DNA of 5,101 bases from Treponema sp. GTDB taxonomy: Bacteria; Spirochaetota; Spirochaetia; Treponematales; Treponemataceae. Every line of letters begins with the position of its first letter. Within the stretch, counting starts at the first letter, position 1. This document shows positions 1-5,101 of this stretch, one piece after another. The DNA is taken from positions 1 to 5,101 of the forward strand of contig SFOB01000136.1 in NCBI GenBank assembly GCA_004554075.1, written 5' to 3'. The notes beneath the pieces are model-generated. The model had not been told where the DNA came from, made no database searches, and was given only the letters and a program-made list of their open reading frames with translations. A program made the position numbers and the translations under genes.

Positions 1-1810
1 CAGCAGAGATTTTGTTAAATTATGGGTAAAGGGTAGTGACAATGTTGGACCTTATGAATCAGATATAACAGTACCGGCATCTTATACAGCAGATGGTTCA
101 ATCACAAAGCCTTATACAAGCTTGAATGATGCAATTGCAGTTTGCATCTCAAGTACAACTGCTTACACAATAAAAGTTTGCGGTACAGTAACTGGCTCTT
201 CAACAATAGGCAGTTCTGTAAGTGCAGATTCAATTTCAATTGAAGGTGTGTCTGGTTCTGATGTAGATATATTAAAAGGAAATTCATCTGGCAGTATTTT
301 AAGAATAGAAAAAGCTATATCCATTACACTTAAAAACCTTAAGATAACAAATGGTTCTGCTTCATATGGTGGTGGCTTATATATCAGTAATGGTGCAGAT
401 GTAGTTCTGGAGAATGGAGTATTAATTACAGAAAATACAGCTTACTATAAAGGTGGCGGAATTTATCTGTATGGAAATAATTCCAAACTCACAATGAAAA
501 CCGGTTCAACTGTTTCTAAAAATACAATTACTACTACCAATGGTAATGAATATGGCGGTGCTGGAATATATATTGGTTCTGCTTCATATTCTGATAATTC
601 TGCCGAGCTTATTCTTGAAGGCGGAGAAATTTCTGAACACGATTTAGGATATAGCCTTCGAGGAGCCGGTGTATTTGTCAGTTATTCAAAACTTACTGTA
701 AAATCCGGTAAAATCACTAAAAATAAGGCTACTGATATTGCTGCTAATGTAATGCTAGACAATAGCTCTGTTATGGAAATGTCTGGCGGCGAAATCTCTT
801 ACGGTGAAATAAATGGAATTACCGATGCCAGTGCAGCCGGAGTCTGGATTAACAATTTAAGCTCAATGAATATGAGCGGCGGAAAAATCTGTAACAATAC
901 GGTAAAAGCCGCAGACAGAAATGTGGGCCGTGGAGCAGGTGTAACACTCTGGGAAAATGCTGCAAGCTTTACAATGACAGGTGGCGAAATCTCGAATAAC
1001 TTAGTTGATTCAACTAACAGCGACATAATTCAAGGTGGTGCAATTTATATAGATAAGTCATTTACTATAAGCGGTAATTCATATATTCCTTACGGAGTTA
1101 ATGGAAGTAATGGAGTTGGAAAAAATGATATTTATATAAAATCCAGTAAAACAATTAAAATTGATAGTGAATTAACCCATACTGGAAAAATAGGTGTAAT
1201 TACTCCTGAAACATTGTTTCTTGGTACAAAAGTCTTTGAGAAAGGAATAAATTGTAATTCAGATACATTCTCTTCAATGCTTTCAAAATTCTCTTTAACA
1301 GATGGATCGACTTATAAAATAGAAAATCAAAATGTTTTAGGTACATATTATGGTATTCTTGCGGTAAATAATCTGACAATGGCTGCAATAACAAGCGGGG
1401 CTTTTATTGCTTATTTTGAAGATGACATGGTAAGCACGGTAGATAATGGAGTAGTTTATTATAATAATTATACTAGTGGGTATGAAAGTCCTATTATCTT
1501 AATAAAGGCAAATGATGGTGCCTATGTTGCCATTCAATTCTCAGCGAATTCTCACAATTCTATAGAAATCACAGGAAAACGTTTTGAATCAGCAACAAGT
1601 ACAACTCCTACTTCAATTTATGTACAAGATCTGGATTTTACTGATTGTAGTAACGAATACGGTGACTTTGGTTTCTTTTATTCTACCAGTGCTGTTGATG
1701 GAGATTATATGGAAAATACAGATTTATGGGATTTAACTTTCACAACAGACGGTTCAAGCTGGAATGTTGTGCCTAATAATTCTCAAAAGTATTATATTCC
1801 ATTCCCATAA
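1..1810 (+). CDS. Right-handed parallel beta-helix surface/secreted protein, 5'-truncated by window edge
   Basis: The reading frame is open from position 2 to the TAA at 1808-1810, giving 602 visible residues. The first in-frame start-like codon is a TTG at 122, but coding-like sequence continues upstream of it, including PYTSLNDAI at 37-45, which resembles the entry segment of parallel beta-helix proteins (P-x-x-T/S-I/L-x-x-A-I). The real start and any signal peptide therefore lie outside the window. Visible residues about 100-350 carry imperfect repeats with GGGIY/GGAIY/RGAGV strand motifs, ITxN turns and L/M-x-G-G steps, as in beta-helix and chlamydial Pmp-like passenger domains. Residues from about 395 to 602 are a non-repetitive, aromatic- and Asp/Ser/Thr-rich C-terminal part. 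No transmembrane segment, LPxTG sorting signal or obvious autotransporter barrel is visible. It is probably exported and exposed at the cell surface (inference); ligand or enzyme activity cannot be told. It is more AT-rich than the downstream housekeeping genes. Confidence 0.8.
   Translation, partial: SRDFVKLWVKGSDNVGPYESDITVPASYTADGSITKPYTSLNDAIAVCISSTTAYTIKVCGTVTGSSTIGSSVSADSISIEGVSGSDVDILKGNSSGSILRIEKAISITLKNLKITNGSASYGGGLYISNGADVVLENGVLITENTAYYKGGGIYLYGNNSKLTMKTGSTVSKNTITTTNGNEYGGAGIYIGSASYSDNSAELILEGGEISEHDLGYSLRGAGVFVSYSKLTVKSGKITKNKATDIAANVMLDNSSVMEMSGGEISYGEINGITDASAAGVWINNLSSMNMSGGKICNNTVKAADRNVGRGAGVTLWENAASFTMTGGEISNNLVDSTNSDIIQGGAIYIDKSFTISGNSYIPYGVNGSNGVGKNDIYIKSSKTIKIDSELTHTGKIGVITPETLFLGTKVFEKGINCNSDTFSSMLSKFSLTDGSTYKIENQNVLGTYYGILAVNNLTMAAITSGAFIAYFEDDMVSTVDNGVVYYNNYTSGYESPIILIKANDGAYVAIQFSANSHNSIEITGKRFESATSTTPTSIYVQDLDFTDCSNEYGDFGFFYSTSAVDGDYMENTDLWDLTFTTDGSSWNVVPNNSQKYYIPFP
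365..1051 (+). repeat. Beta-helix repeat block within the surface-protein gene
   Basis: At protein level seven rungs share a hydrophobic-x-x-G core, beginning at codons 407 (LENG), 494 (MKTG), 614 (LEGG), 698 (VKSG), 779 (MSGG), 872 (MSGG) and 974 (MTGG). The spacings are 29, 40, 28, 27, 31 and 34 residues. Between them lie GG-type strands such as GGGLYI (368-385), GGGIYL, GAGIYI, GAGVFV, AGVWI, GAGVTL and GGAIYI (ending at 1051), often preceded by an I-T/S-x-N turn. The repeats are degenerate at DNA level, so they reflect an old structural solenoid rather than recent tandem duplication. The pattern resembles the GGA[ILV]/FxxN logic of chlamydial Pmp repeats, with Ile or Val in place of Phe. 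Confidence 0.7.
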
Positions 1811-1834
1811 TTAAAAAATACTGCGGACTTGCTA

Positions 1835-1863
1835 TTGACATCAATGCTGGTTTTCTGCATAAT
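1835..1863 (+). promoter_or_regulatory. Near-consensus sigma70-type promoter for the 29-aa basic protein
   Basis: A perfect -35 box TTGACA (1835-1840) is followed by exactly 17 bp and a -10 box CATAAT (1858-1863), one mismatch from TATAAT. The expected transcription start is near 1870, giving a leader of about 28 nt before the GTG at 1898. The promoter begins only 24 bp after the stop codon of the surface-protein gene. No operator-like palindrome overlaps it, so high constitutive expression is the simplest reading. Confidence 0.8.
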
Positions 1864-1883
1864 GTAAAAACTTATATAAGTTT

Positions 1884-1890
1884 TAAGGAG
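1884..1890 (+). promoter_or_regulatory. Strong Shine-Dalgarno site fixing the GTG start
   Basis: TAAGGAG lies 7 nt upstream of the GTG at 1898-1900. It is the best Shine-Dalgarno match in the window, and it settles the start of the short basic ORF despite the GTG codon. Confidence 0.8.
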
Positions 1891-1897
1891 TGCCATC

Positions 1898-1987
1898 GTG
1901 CCTTGTGGAAAGAAAAGAAAGCGCCAGAAGATGGCGACACATAAGCGAAAGAAGATGCTTAGACGTAATCGACATAAGAGCAAGTAG
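1898..1987 (+). CDS. 29-aa AURKAIP1/COX24-type basic protein (bS22/mS38-like small ribosomal protein)
   Basis: The GTG-started ORF ends at TAG 1985-1987 and encodes 29 residues, 15 of them Lys or Arg plus 2 His. It begins MPCGKKRKRQKMATHKRKK and ends in an Arg/Asn/His/Lys tail. This matches the short bacterial proteins annotated as AURKAIP1/COX24 domain-containing (M/P-x-G-K-K-R-K-R...H-K-R-K-K...L-R-R-x-R). Family knowledge: the mitochondrial relative is mS38 and the mycobacterial relative is bS22, a small-subunit protein seated in rRNA near the decoding region. A ribosomal role here is inferred from that similarity and from the strong expression signals: perfect -35 box, TAAGGAG site and immediate intrinsic terminator. 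The unit is monocistronic. A nucleic-acid-binding peptide of another kind is the main alternative. Its length makes it easy for gene callers to miss. Confidence 0.85.
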   Translation: MPCGKKRKRQKMATHKRKKMLRRNRHKSK

Positions 1988-2011
1988 TTTTTAGGTCGAG
2001 ACTATGTGTTG

Positions 2012-2041
2012 AAAGACCGCGTTATACGCGGTCTTTTTTTT
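2012..2041 (+). terminator. Strong intrinsic terminator after the 29-aa ORF
   Basis: The arms AAAGACCGCGT (2012-2022) and ACGCGGTCTTT (2026-2036) form a perfect 11-bp stem with a 3-nt TAT loop. The 3' arm runs into a run of eight T residues (2034-2041). It lies 24 nt after the TAG at 1985-1987 and should end the short transcript before dxs. Confidence 0.92.
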
Positions 2042-2050
2042 ACACTGCGG

Positions 2051-2111
2051 TTGTTGGACGGTCCCTGAGCGGAGTCGGAGGGATTTTCGAAACCACCTTT
2101 TCGAGGTTGTC
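2051..2111. repeat. Dispersed-repeat-like intergenic segment upstream of dxs
   Basis: GGTCCCTGAGCGGAGTCGGA starts at 2060 and is followed by GGGA; this closely resembles the widespread intergenic repeat core CCTGAGCGGAGTCGAAGGG found in many unrelated bacterial genomes (recalled family knowledge, not searched). TCCCT (2062-2066) can pair with AGGGA (2079-2083). The next part carries two copies of TTTTCGA (2084-2090 and 2098-2104) flanking AACCACC, then GAGGTTGTC, reminiscent of hairpin repeats of the GGTGGTTTCGA type. No promoter with acceptable -35 and -10 boxes is visible here. The segment abuts the first dxs codons. Exact boundaries and copy number cannot be judged from one window. Confidence 0.5.
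2103..2106 (+). promoter_or_regulatory. Candidate Shine-Dalgarno site for the ATT start of dxs
   Basis: GAGG lies 8 nt upstream of the ATT at 2115-2117. This spacing supports ATT as the initiation codon, since no ATG, GTG or TTG is in frame. The core is only four bases and sits inside the repeat-like segment, so the match could be chance. Confidence 0.4.
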
Positions 2112-2114
2112 AAA

Positions 2115-4016
2115 ATTTTACTTTCTAAAATACATTCGCCGGAAGACATCAAAAAACTTTCTCAAAAAGAACTAAAGCAGCTGGCCCAGGAAATCCGCAC
2201 AACTATAATAAACGTTGTTGGAAAAAACGGCGGCCACCTTGCAAGTAATCTTGGTGTTGTAGAACTTACAATTGCACTTCACAGAGTTTTCAACAGTCCA
2301 AATGATGCTATTGTCTGGGATGTAAGCCATCAGTGTTATACCCATAAACTTCTTACCGGCCGTTATGAAGAATTTCCAACCTTGCGTAAGGCAGGCGGAC
2401 TTTCTGGTTTTACAAATAAAAACGAAAGCCTACACGACTATTTTATAAACGGACATTCATCAACTTCAATTTCATCTGCCCTTGGACTTCTTACTGCCCG
2501 TGAACTCAATGGCGACAAGGGTAAAGTAATTGCTGTCATTGGCGACGGAGCTCTTACCGGCGGAATGGCTTTTGAAGGTCTTTCTCATGCAGGTCAGCTC
2601 TGCAAAAATCTTATAGTTATTCTAAACGATAACCAGATGTCAATTGATCATAACACCGGTTCAGTTTCCCGCTATCTCAGCCGCCTTACCATGACTGCCG
2701 GTTACCAGACTTTCCGATATCGTGTGGATAAAGCAATTGATAAAATTCCATACCTTGGCCGCCCGCTTGAAAAATTAATTTTCCGTATTAAGCGTGCCGT
2801 AAAAGGTCTTCTTCTTACAAATAATCTTTTTGTTGATTTAGGCTTTGAATACGTAGGACCTTTGGACGGCCACAATGAAGCTGCTCTGGAAAAACAGCTG
2901 CGCAGGGTAAGCCACCTGCACAGACCAGTTGTTGTTCATGTAGTAACAAAAAAAGGAAAGGGCTACAGTCCTGCAGAAAATAATCCTGAACTTTTCCATG
3001 GAATTGGTCCTTTCCAGATCAGCGATGGTACAGTAGAAAAATTTGATACCCAGAGCTTTACAGAAGCCTTCTCTAATCTGATAGTAGAAGAGGGTGAAAA
3101 AAATAAAGACATAGTTGCCATTACAGCCGCTATGGCCAAGGGAACCGGCCTTTCAGCTTTCTCTCATAAATTCCCGGAGCGTTTTTTTGACGTTGGAATT
3201 GCAGAAGAGCATGCAGTTACTTTTGCGGGCGGCCTAAGTAAGGGTGGTAAGGTTCCTGTTGTCTGCATTTATTCAACCTTTATTCAGCGTTCTGTAGATC
3301 AGATGATTCATGATGTTGCCCTGCAAAAATCTCATGCAGTTTTTATGCTGGACAGAGCAGGTGCTGTTCCTTCTGATGGAGTAACACATCAGGGAATTTA
3401 TGATATTGCGCTTTTCCGCCCGATTCCGGAACTTGAACTTATAACAGTATGCAGTGCGGCAGATTTGCGCCTCTGTTTTGAATGGGCAGTAGAAAAGGGA
3501 ACAAGTGTTGTAATCAGATATCCAAAACTTACCTGTCCAACAGAAGTTCCTCAGATGAGCAGCCCTGTAGAACTTGGAAGAGGAATCTTTATACCTTGCA
3601 CAGAATTTGTAATTGAGAATATCAGCGAAAAAGAGCTTGAAAATAAGAAAAACAAAATACTTATAGTTGCAACCGGCGGAATGTACAGTGAGGTTCAGAA
3701 GGCTGTGCGTTCTGTTTTACTTGATGGCGGCTATGCAGATATTTATCTTTTAAGATTTATTAAGCCTTTTGATGAAACTTATTTCACAGAACTTGCTTCC
3801 AATTATAAAGGGGTTGTTTTTGTAGAAGATGGTGTTATTATTGGAGGTATGGGAGAATATCTTTCAGGCCTTCTGGCCGAAAAGGGAATGAAGAATACCA
3901 GAGTTCTTGGATTTGGAGATACCTTCTATAATCATGGAATCCGCGAAGAAGTACTGGAAATGGCAGGACTTTCTCCTTCTCATATCAAAAAGGCGGTTAA
4001 AGAATGCTGCAAATGA
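2115..4016 (+). CDS. dxs: 1-deoxy-D-xylulose-5-phosphate synthase
   Basis: This cytosolic thiamine-diphosphate enzyme condenses pyruvate with glyceraldehyde 3-phosphate to DXP and CO2, the first step of the MEP isoprenoid pathway and a source for thiamine and pyridoxal. From ATT 2115 it has 633 residues, normal for the family. Visible motifs are GGHLASNLGVVELT with His41 (E. coli His49), DVSHQCYTHKLLTGR (Ser replaces the usual Gly), the ThDP motif GDG (143-145) to NDN (171-173), FDVGIAEEHAVTF with catalytic Glu364 (E. coli Glu370), DRAG (413-416) and THQG with His425 (E. coli His431). The transketolase C-terminal domain starts near 515. The frame is open back to a TGA at 2010, but no ATG, GTG or TTG occurs before TTG 2382, which would remove the essential GGH segment. 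ATT 2115 gives the typical N-terminus (xLLSKIHSPEDIKKLS) and has GAGG 8 nt upstream. The 3' end overlaps folP by 13 nt. Function is certain; the start is not. Confidence 0.93.
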   Translation: MLLSKIHSPEDIKKLSQKELKQLAQEIRTTIINVVGKNGGHLASNLGVVELTIALHRVFNSPNDAIVWDVSHQCYTHKLLTGRYEEFPTLRKAGGLSGFTNKNESLHDYFINGHSSTSISSALGLLTARELNGDKGKVIAVIGDGALTGGMAFEGLSHAGQLCKNLIVILNDNQMSIDHNTGSVSRYLSRLTMTAGYQTFRYRVDKAIDKIPYLGRPLEKLIFRIKRAVKGLLLTNNLFVDLGFEYVGPLDGHNEAALEKQLRRVSHLHRPVVVHVVTKKGKGYSPAENNPELFHGIGPFQISDGTVEKFDTQSFTEAFSNLIVEEGEKNKDIVAITAAMAKGTGLSAFSHKFPERFFDVGIAEEHAVTFAGGLSKGGKVPVVCIYSTFIQRSVDQMIHDVALQKSHAVFMLDRAGAVPSDGVTHQGIYDIALFRPIPELELITVCSAADLRLCFEWAVEKGTSVVIRYPKLTCPTEVPQMSSPVELGRGIFIPCTEFVIENISEKELENKKNKILIVATGGMYSEVQKAVRSVLLDGGYADIYLLRFIKPFDETYFTELASNYKGVVFVEDGVIIGGMGEYLSGLLAEKGMKNTRVLGFGDTFYNHGIREEVLEMAGLSPSHIKKAVKECCK

Positions 4017-4831
4017 AATTTGGCTTAAAGCAGGCCGTAACAGAAAGAGATGCCTTTGTAATGGGCATTGTAAATGTAACTCCGGATTCCTTTTATGCAG
4101 AAAGTCGGGGCGGAATTGACAGGGCCCTTAAGCTGATTGACGAGGGCGCTGATATCCTGGACATTGGTGGTGAATCAACCAGACCAGGCTATACTCCGGT
4201 TTCTGCAGAAGAAGAAATCGGCCGCATTATGCCGGTTATTGAAGCAGTAAGAAAAGTTTCTTCTATCCCAATTTCAATTGATACAAATAAACTTAAGGTT
4301 TTTAAGACTGCCTTTGCCGGTGGTGCTGATATATGGAATGATGTTACTGCCCTAAGCGGAGCAGATAAATTTAACGAAGATGGAACTGCAGCAACTAAGA
4401 GCGAGCCTTCCTGGTTAGCTGCTGAATATCTTGCTAAAACCGGTGCTTCTGTAATTTTAATGCATACTGGCCCTGCTGATGTGGAAGAGGTTTCTGATTT
4501 TCTTGGACAGAGAACAATCTTCTGTATTTCAAACGGAGTTGCTTCTGAAAAAATAATTCTGGACCCTGGAATTGGTTTTGGAAAATCTCTGGAACAGAAT
4601 ATTCAGCTTATTAAAGAGCCCCTTGCCTTGTGCGGCGGCCGTTATCCTGTTCTTATGGCACTTTCACGTAAGCGCTGTATTGGCGATATGACCGGACGAG
4701 CTACAGAAGAACGCCTTGCCGGAACTTTAGCCGCAGATCTTATTTCCGTTCAGAAGGGAGCAAAAATTATCCGCGTTCACGATGTTTCTTCTGCAATTGA
4801 CACGTTAAATGTGATGAAAAATCTCCGATAA
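4004..4831 (+). CDS. folP: Dihydropteroate synthase
   Basis: It joins 4-aminobenzoate to 6-hydroxymethyl-7,8-dihydropterin diphosphate to form dihydropteroate in folate synthesis, and is the sulfonamide target. The 275-residue TIM barrel shows the family signatures in order: MGIVNVTPDSF with Asn24, DIGGESTRPG (53-62), SIDT with Asp93, WNDV with Asn112, ILDPGIGFGK with Asp187, LSRKRCIG with Lys223, and IIRVHDV with Arg257 and His259. All residues known to bind the pterin, metal and diphosphate appear present. One oddity is the segment after LMH (152-154): only about 12 residues separate MHT from the EVSDFL helix, where most homologues have a longer MHMxGTPxTMQ loop, while an extra stretch (121-136) precedes the helix before it. 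ATG 4004 has AGGCGG 7 nt upstream (3991-3996). ATG 4013 in the same frame would give a classic ATGA overlap with the dxs stop. Either start implies translational coupling to dxs. Confidence 0.95.
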   Translation: MLQMKFGLKQAVTERDAFVMGIVNVTPDSFYAESRGGIDRALKLIDEGADILDIGGESTRPGYTPVSAEEEIGRIMPVIEAVRKVSSIPISIDTNKLKVFKTAFAGGADIWNDVTALSGADKFNEDGTAATKSEPSWLAAEYLAKTGASVILMHTGPADVEEVSDFLGQRTIFCISNGVASEKIILDPGIGFGKSLEQNIQLIKEPLALCGGRYPVLMALSRKRCIGDMTGRATEERLAGTLAADLISVQKGAKIIRVHDVSSAIDTLNVMKNLR

Positions 4832-4848
4832 TGTAGTATAATCTTTAG

Positions 4849-4908
4849 TGTCATCCCGAACTTGTTTCGGGATCTCTAACAAGATGCTGAAACAAGTTCA
4901 GCATGACA
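4849..4908. repeat. Twin-hairpin inverted-repeat element between folP and cdaA
   Basis: This 60-bp element has two 27-nt arms (4849-4875 and 4882-4908) that are inverted copies with 4 mismatches, separated by CTAACA. Its ends are TGTCAT and ATGACA. Each arm is itself a hairpin: ATCCCGAA (4853-4860) pairs with TTCGGGAT (4866-4873), and ATGCTGAA (4884-4891) pairs with TTCAGCAT (4897-4904). The four mismatches between arms fall as two compensating pairs, so both stems stay perfect. The loops CTTGT and ACAAG are complementary. Similar TCATCCCGAAC...GGGATCT and ATGCTGAA...TTCAGCATGACA sequences occur as dispersed intergenic repeats in several bacterial groups (recalled, not searched). It lacks a T-tract, so it is not a standard terminator; it could stabilise RNA, attenuate readthrough into cdaA, or be a non-autonomous mobile repeat. 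Confidence 0.8.
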
Positions 4909-4913
4909 TATTC

Positions 4914-4917
4914 AGGA
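4914..4917 (+). promoter_or_regulatory. Shine-Dalgarno site for cdaA
   Basis: AGGA lies 6 nt upstream of ATG 4924, just after the right end of the twin-hairpin element (4908). The site is left unpaired by the hairpins, which supports this start. Confidence 0.55.
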
Positions 4918-4923
4918 ATTTTT

Positions 4924-5101
4924 ATGCTCGGGTTTGACAGAATTTTATACCTTTATGAATTCATTCGTCCTTTCTTAGACATTGCCGTAATGACATTCAT
5001 TCTGTTTAAAGCATATGATTTTATCCCAAAAACAAACGGCGTTCAGATGCTCAAATCGCTTCTTATCGTCGTAATTGTATATGGTCTTGCCGTTCTTTTA
5101 A
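4924..5101 (+). CDS. cdaA: Diadenylate cyclase CdaA-type, N-terminal part (truncated by window edge)
   Basis: Fifty-nine residues are visible from ATG 4924 and the frame stays open to the window end. The sequence begins MLGFDRILYLYEFIRPFLDI and holds two hydrophobic stretches, LDIAVMTFILFKAYDFI (about 18-34) and LLIVVIVYGLAVLL (about 46-59), joined by a short loop KTNGVQMLK. This is the layout of CdaA: the sequence L-D-I-x-x-(hydrophobic)-K followed by x-V-Q-x-L-K-(hydrophobic) marks the first two of three N-terminal membrane helices that precede the cytosolic DAC domain. CdaA makes cyclic di-AMP from two ATP. The catalytic DGA and RHR motifs would lie beyond the window, so activity cannot be checked. 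It follows folP by 92 bp, in the same direction, and is probably at least partly co-transcribed with dxs and folP. Confidence 0.82.
   Translation, partial: MLGFDRILYLYEFIRPFLDIAVMTFILFKAYDFIPKTNGVQMLKSLLIVVIVYGLAVLL

Noticed and set aside
102..287. Minus-strand ORF of 61 aa, and other minus-strand ORFs at 799-1026, 1200-1394 and 1792-1983
   Set aside because: Low-complexity or unrecognisable translations opposite clear + strand coding sequence, without Shine-Dalgarno sites or family motifs; the last one covers the promoter and the 29-aa gene.
122..1810. TTG 122 as the start of the beta-helix gene
   Set aside because: The frame is open to the window edge and the upstream residues look like part of the same protein; no Shine-Dalgarno site precedes TTG 122, and starting there would remove any signal peptide.
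2382..4016. TTG 2382 as the dxs start (544 aa)
   Set aside because: Family-conserved sequence continues in frame upstream to about 2115, including GGHLASNLGVVELT and DVSHQ, which are essential to the enzyme.
3907..4119. 70-aa + strand ORF across the dxs/folP junction
   Set aside because: It is an out-of-frame shadow of dxs and folP, both of which have conserved motifs in their own frames.
4837..4842. TATAAT as a -10 box for cdaA
   Set aside because: No acceptable -35 box lies 16-18 bp upstream (ATGAAA at 4814-4819 is weak), and there is no extended -10 TG; AT-rich chance match is likely.
4849..4908. Twin hairpins as an intrinsic terminator of folP
   Set aside because: Neither hairpin is followed by a T-run, and each stem is only 8 bp; readthrough into cdaA is plausible.
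1..5101. CRISPR array, tRNA, rRNA, insertion sequence or defence system
   Set aside because: No regularly spaced direct repeats, no cloverleaf or rRNA-like sequence, and no transposase, integrase or toxin-antitoxin-like ORF was found on either strand.

Overview
The window reads as a low-to-moderate GC bacterial chromosome segment, most likely from a host-associated spirochaete of the genus Treponema or a close relative. The basis is inference from three things: a large secreted-type beta-helix protein with Treponema-like style, a 29-residue lysine/arginine-rich AURKAIP1/COX24-type protein, and the order dxs - folP - cdaA. No rRNA, tRNA, CRISPR array, transposase or phage gene is visible.

Layout, left to right, all genes on the + strand. 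(1) Positions 1-1810 hold the 3' part (602 codons) of a gene for a surface or secreted protein with right-handed parallel beta-helix repeats; its start lies outside the window. (2) Positions 1835-2041 form a compact, self-contained transcription unit: a near-consensus sigma70-type promoter (TTGACA-17 bp-CATAAT), a strong Shine-Dalgarno site, a 29-codon GTG-started ORF for a very basic ribosomal-type protein, and a strong intrinsic terminator. (3) Positions 2042-2114 hold a dispersed-repeat-like segment that runs almost to the first codons of dxs. (4) From about 2115 come dxs (first enzyme of the MEP isoprenoid pathway) and folP (dihydropteroate synthase), which overlap and are clearly co-transcribed. 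(5) After a 92-bp gap carrying a twin-hairpin inverted-repeat element, the 5' end of a cdaA-type diadenylate cyclase gene begins and runs off the window.

The housekeeping block joins isoprenoid/thiamine/pyridoxal precursor supply (DXP), folate synthesis and c-di-AMP synthesis; the tight dxs/folP overlap implies translational coupling, while the repeat element separates cdaA somewhat. The most unusual points are that dxs has no in-frame ATG, GTG or TTG upstream of its conserved N-terminus (an ATT codon with a well-placed Shine-Dalgarno site is the best start), and that the folP-cdaA gap holds two mirrored hairpins whose stem differences compensate each other and whose loops are complementary. 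I see no clear evidence for an undescribed multi-gene system here.
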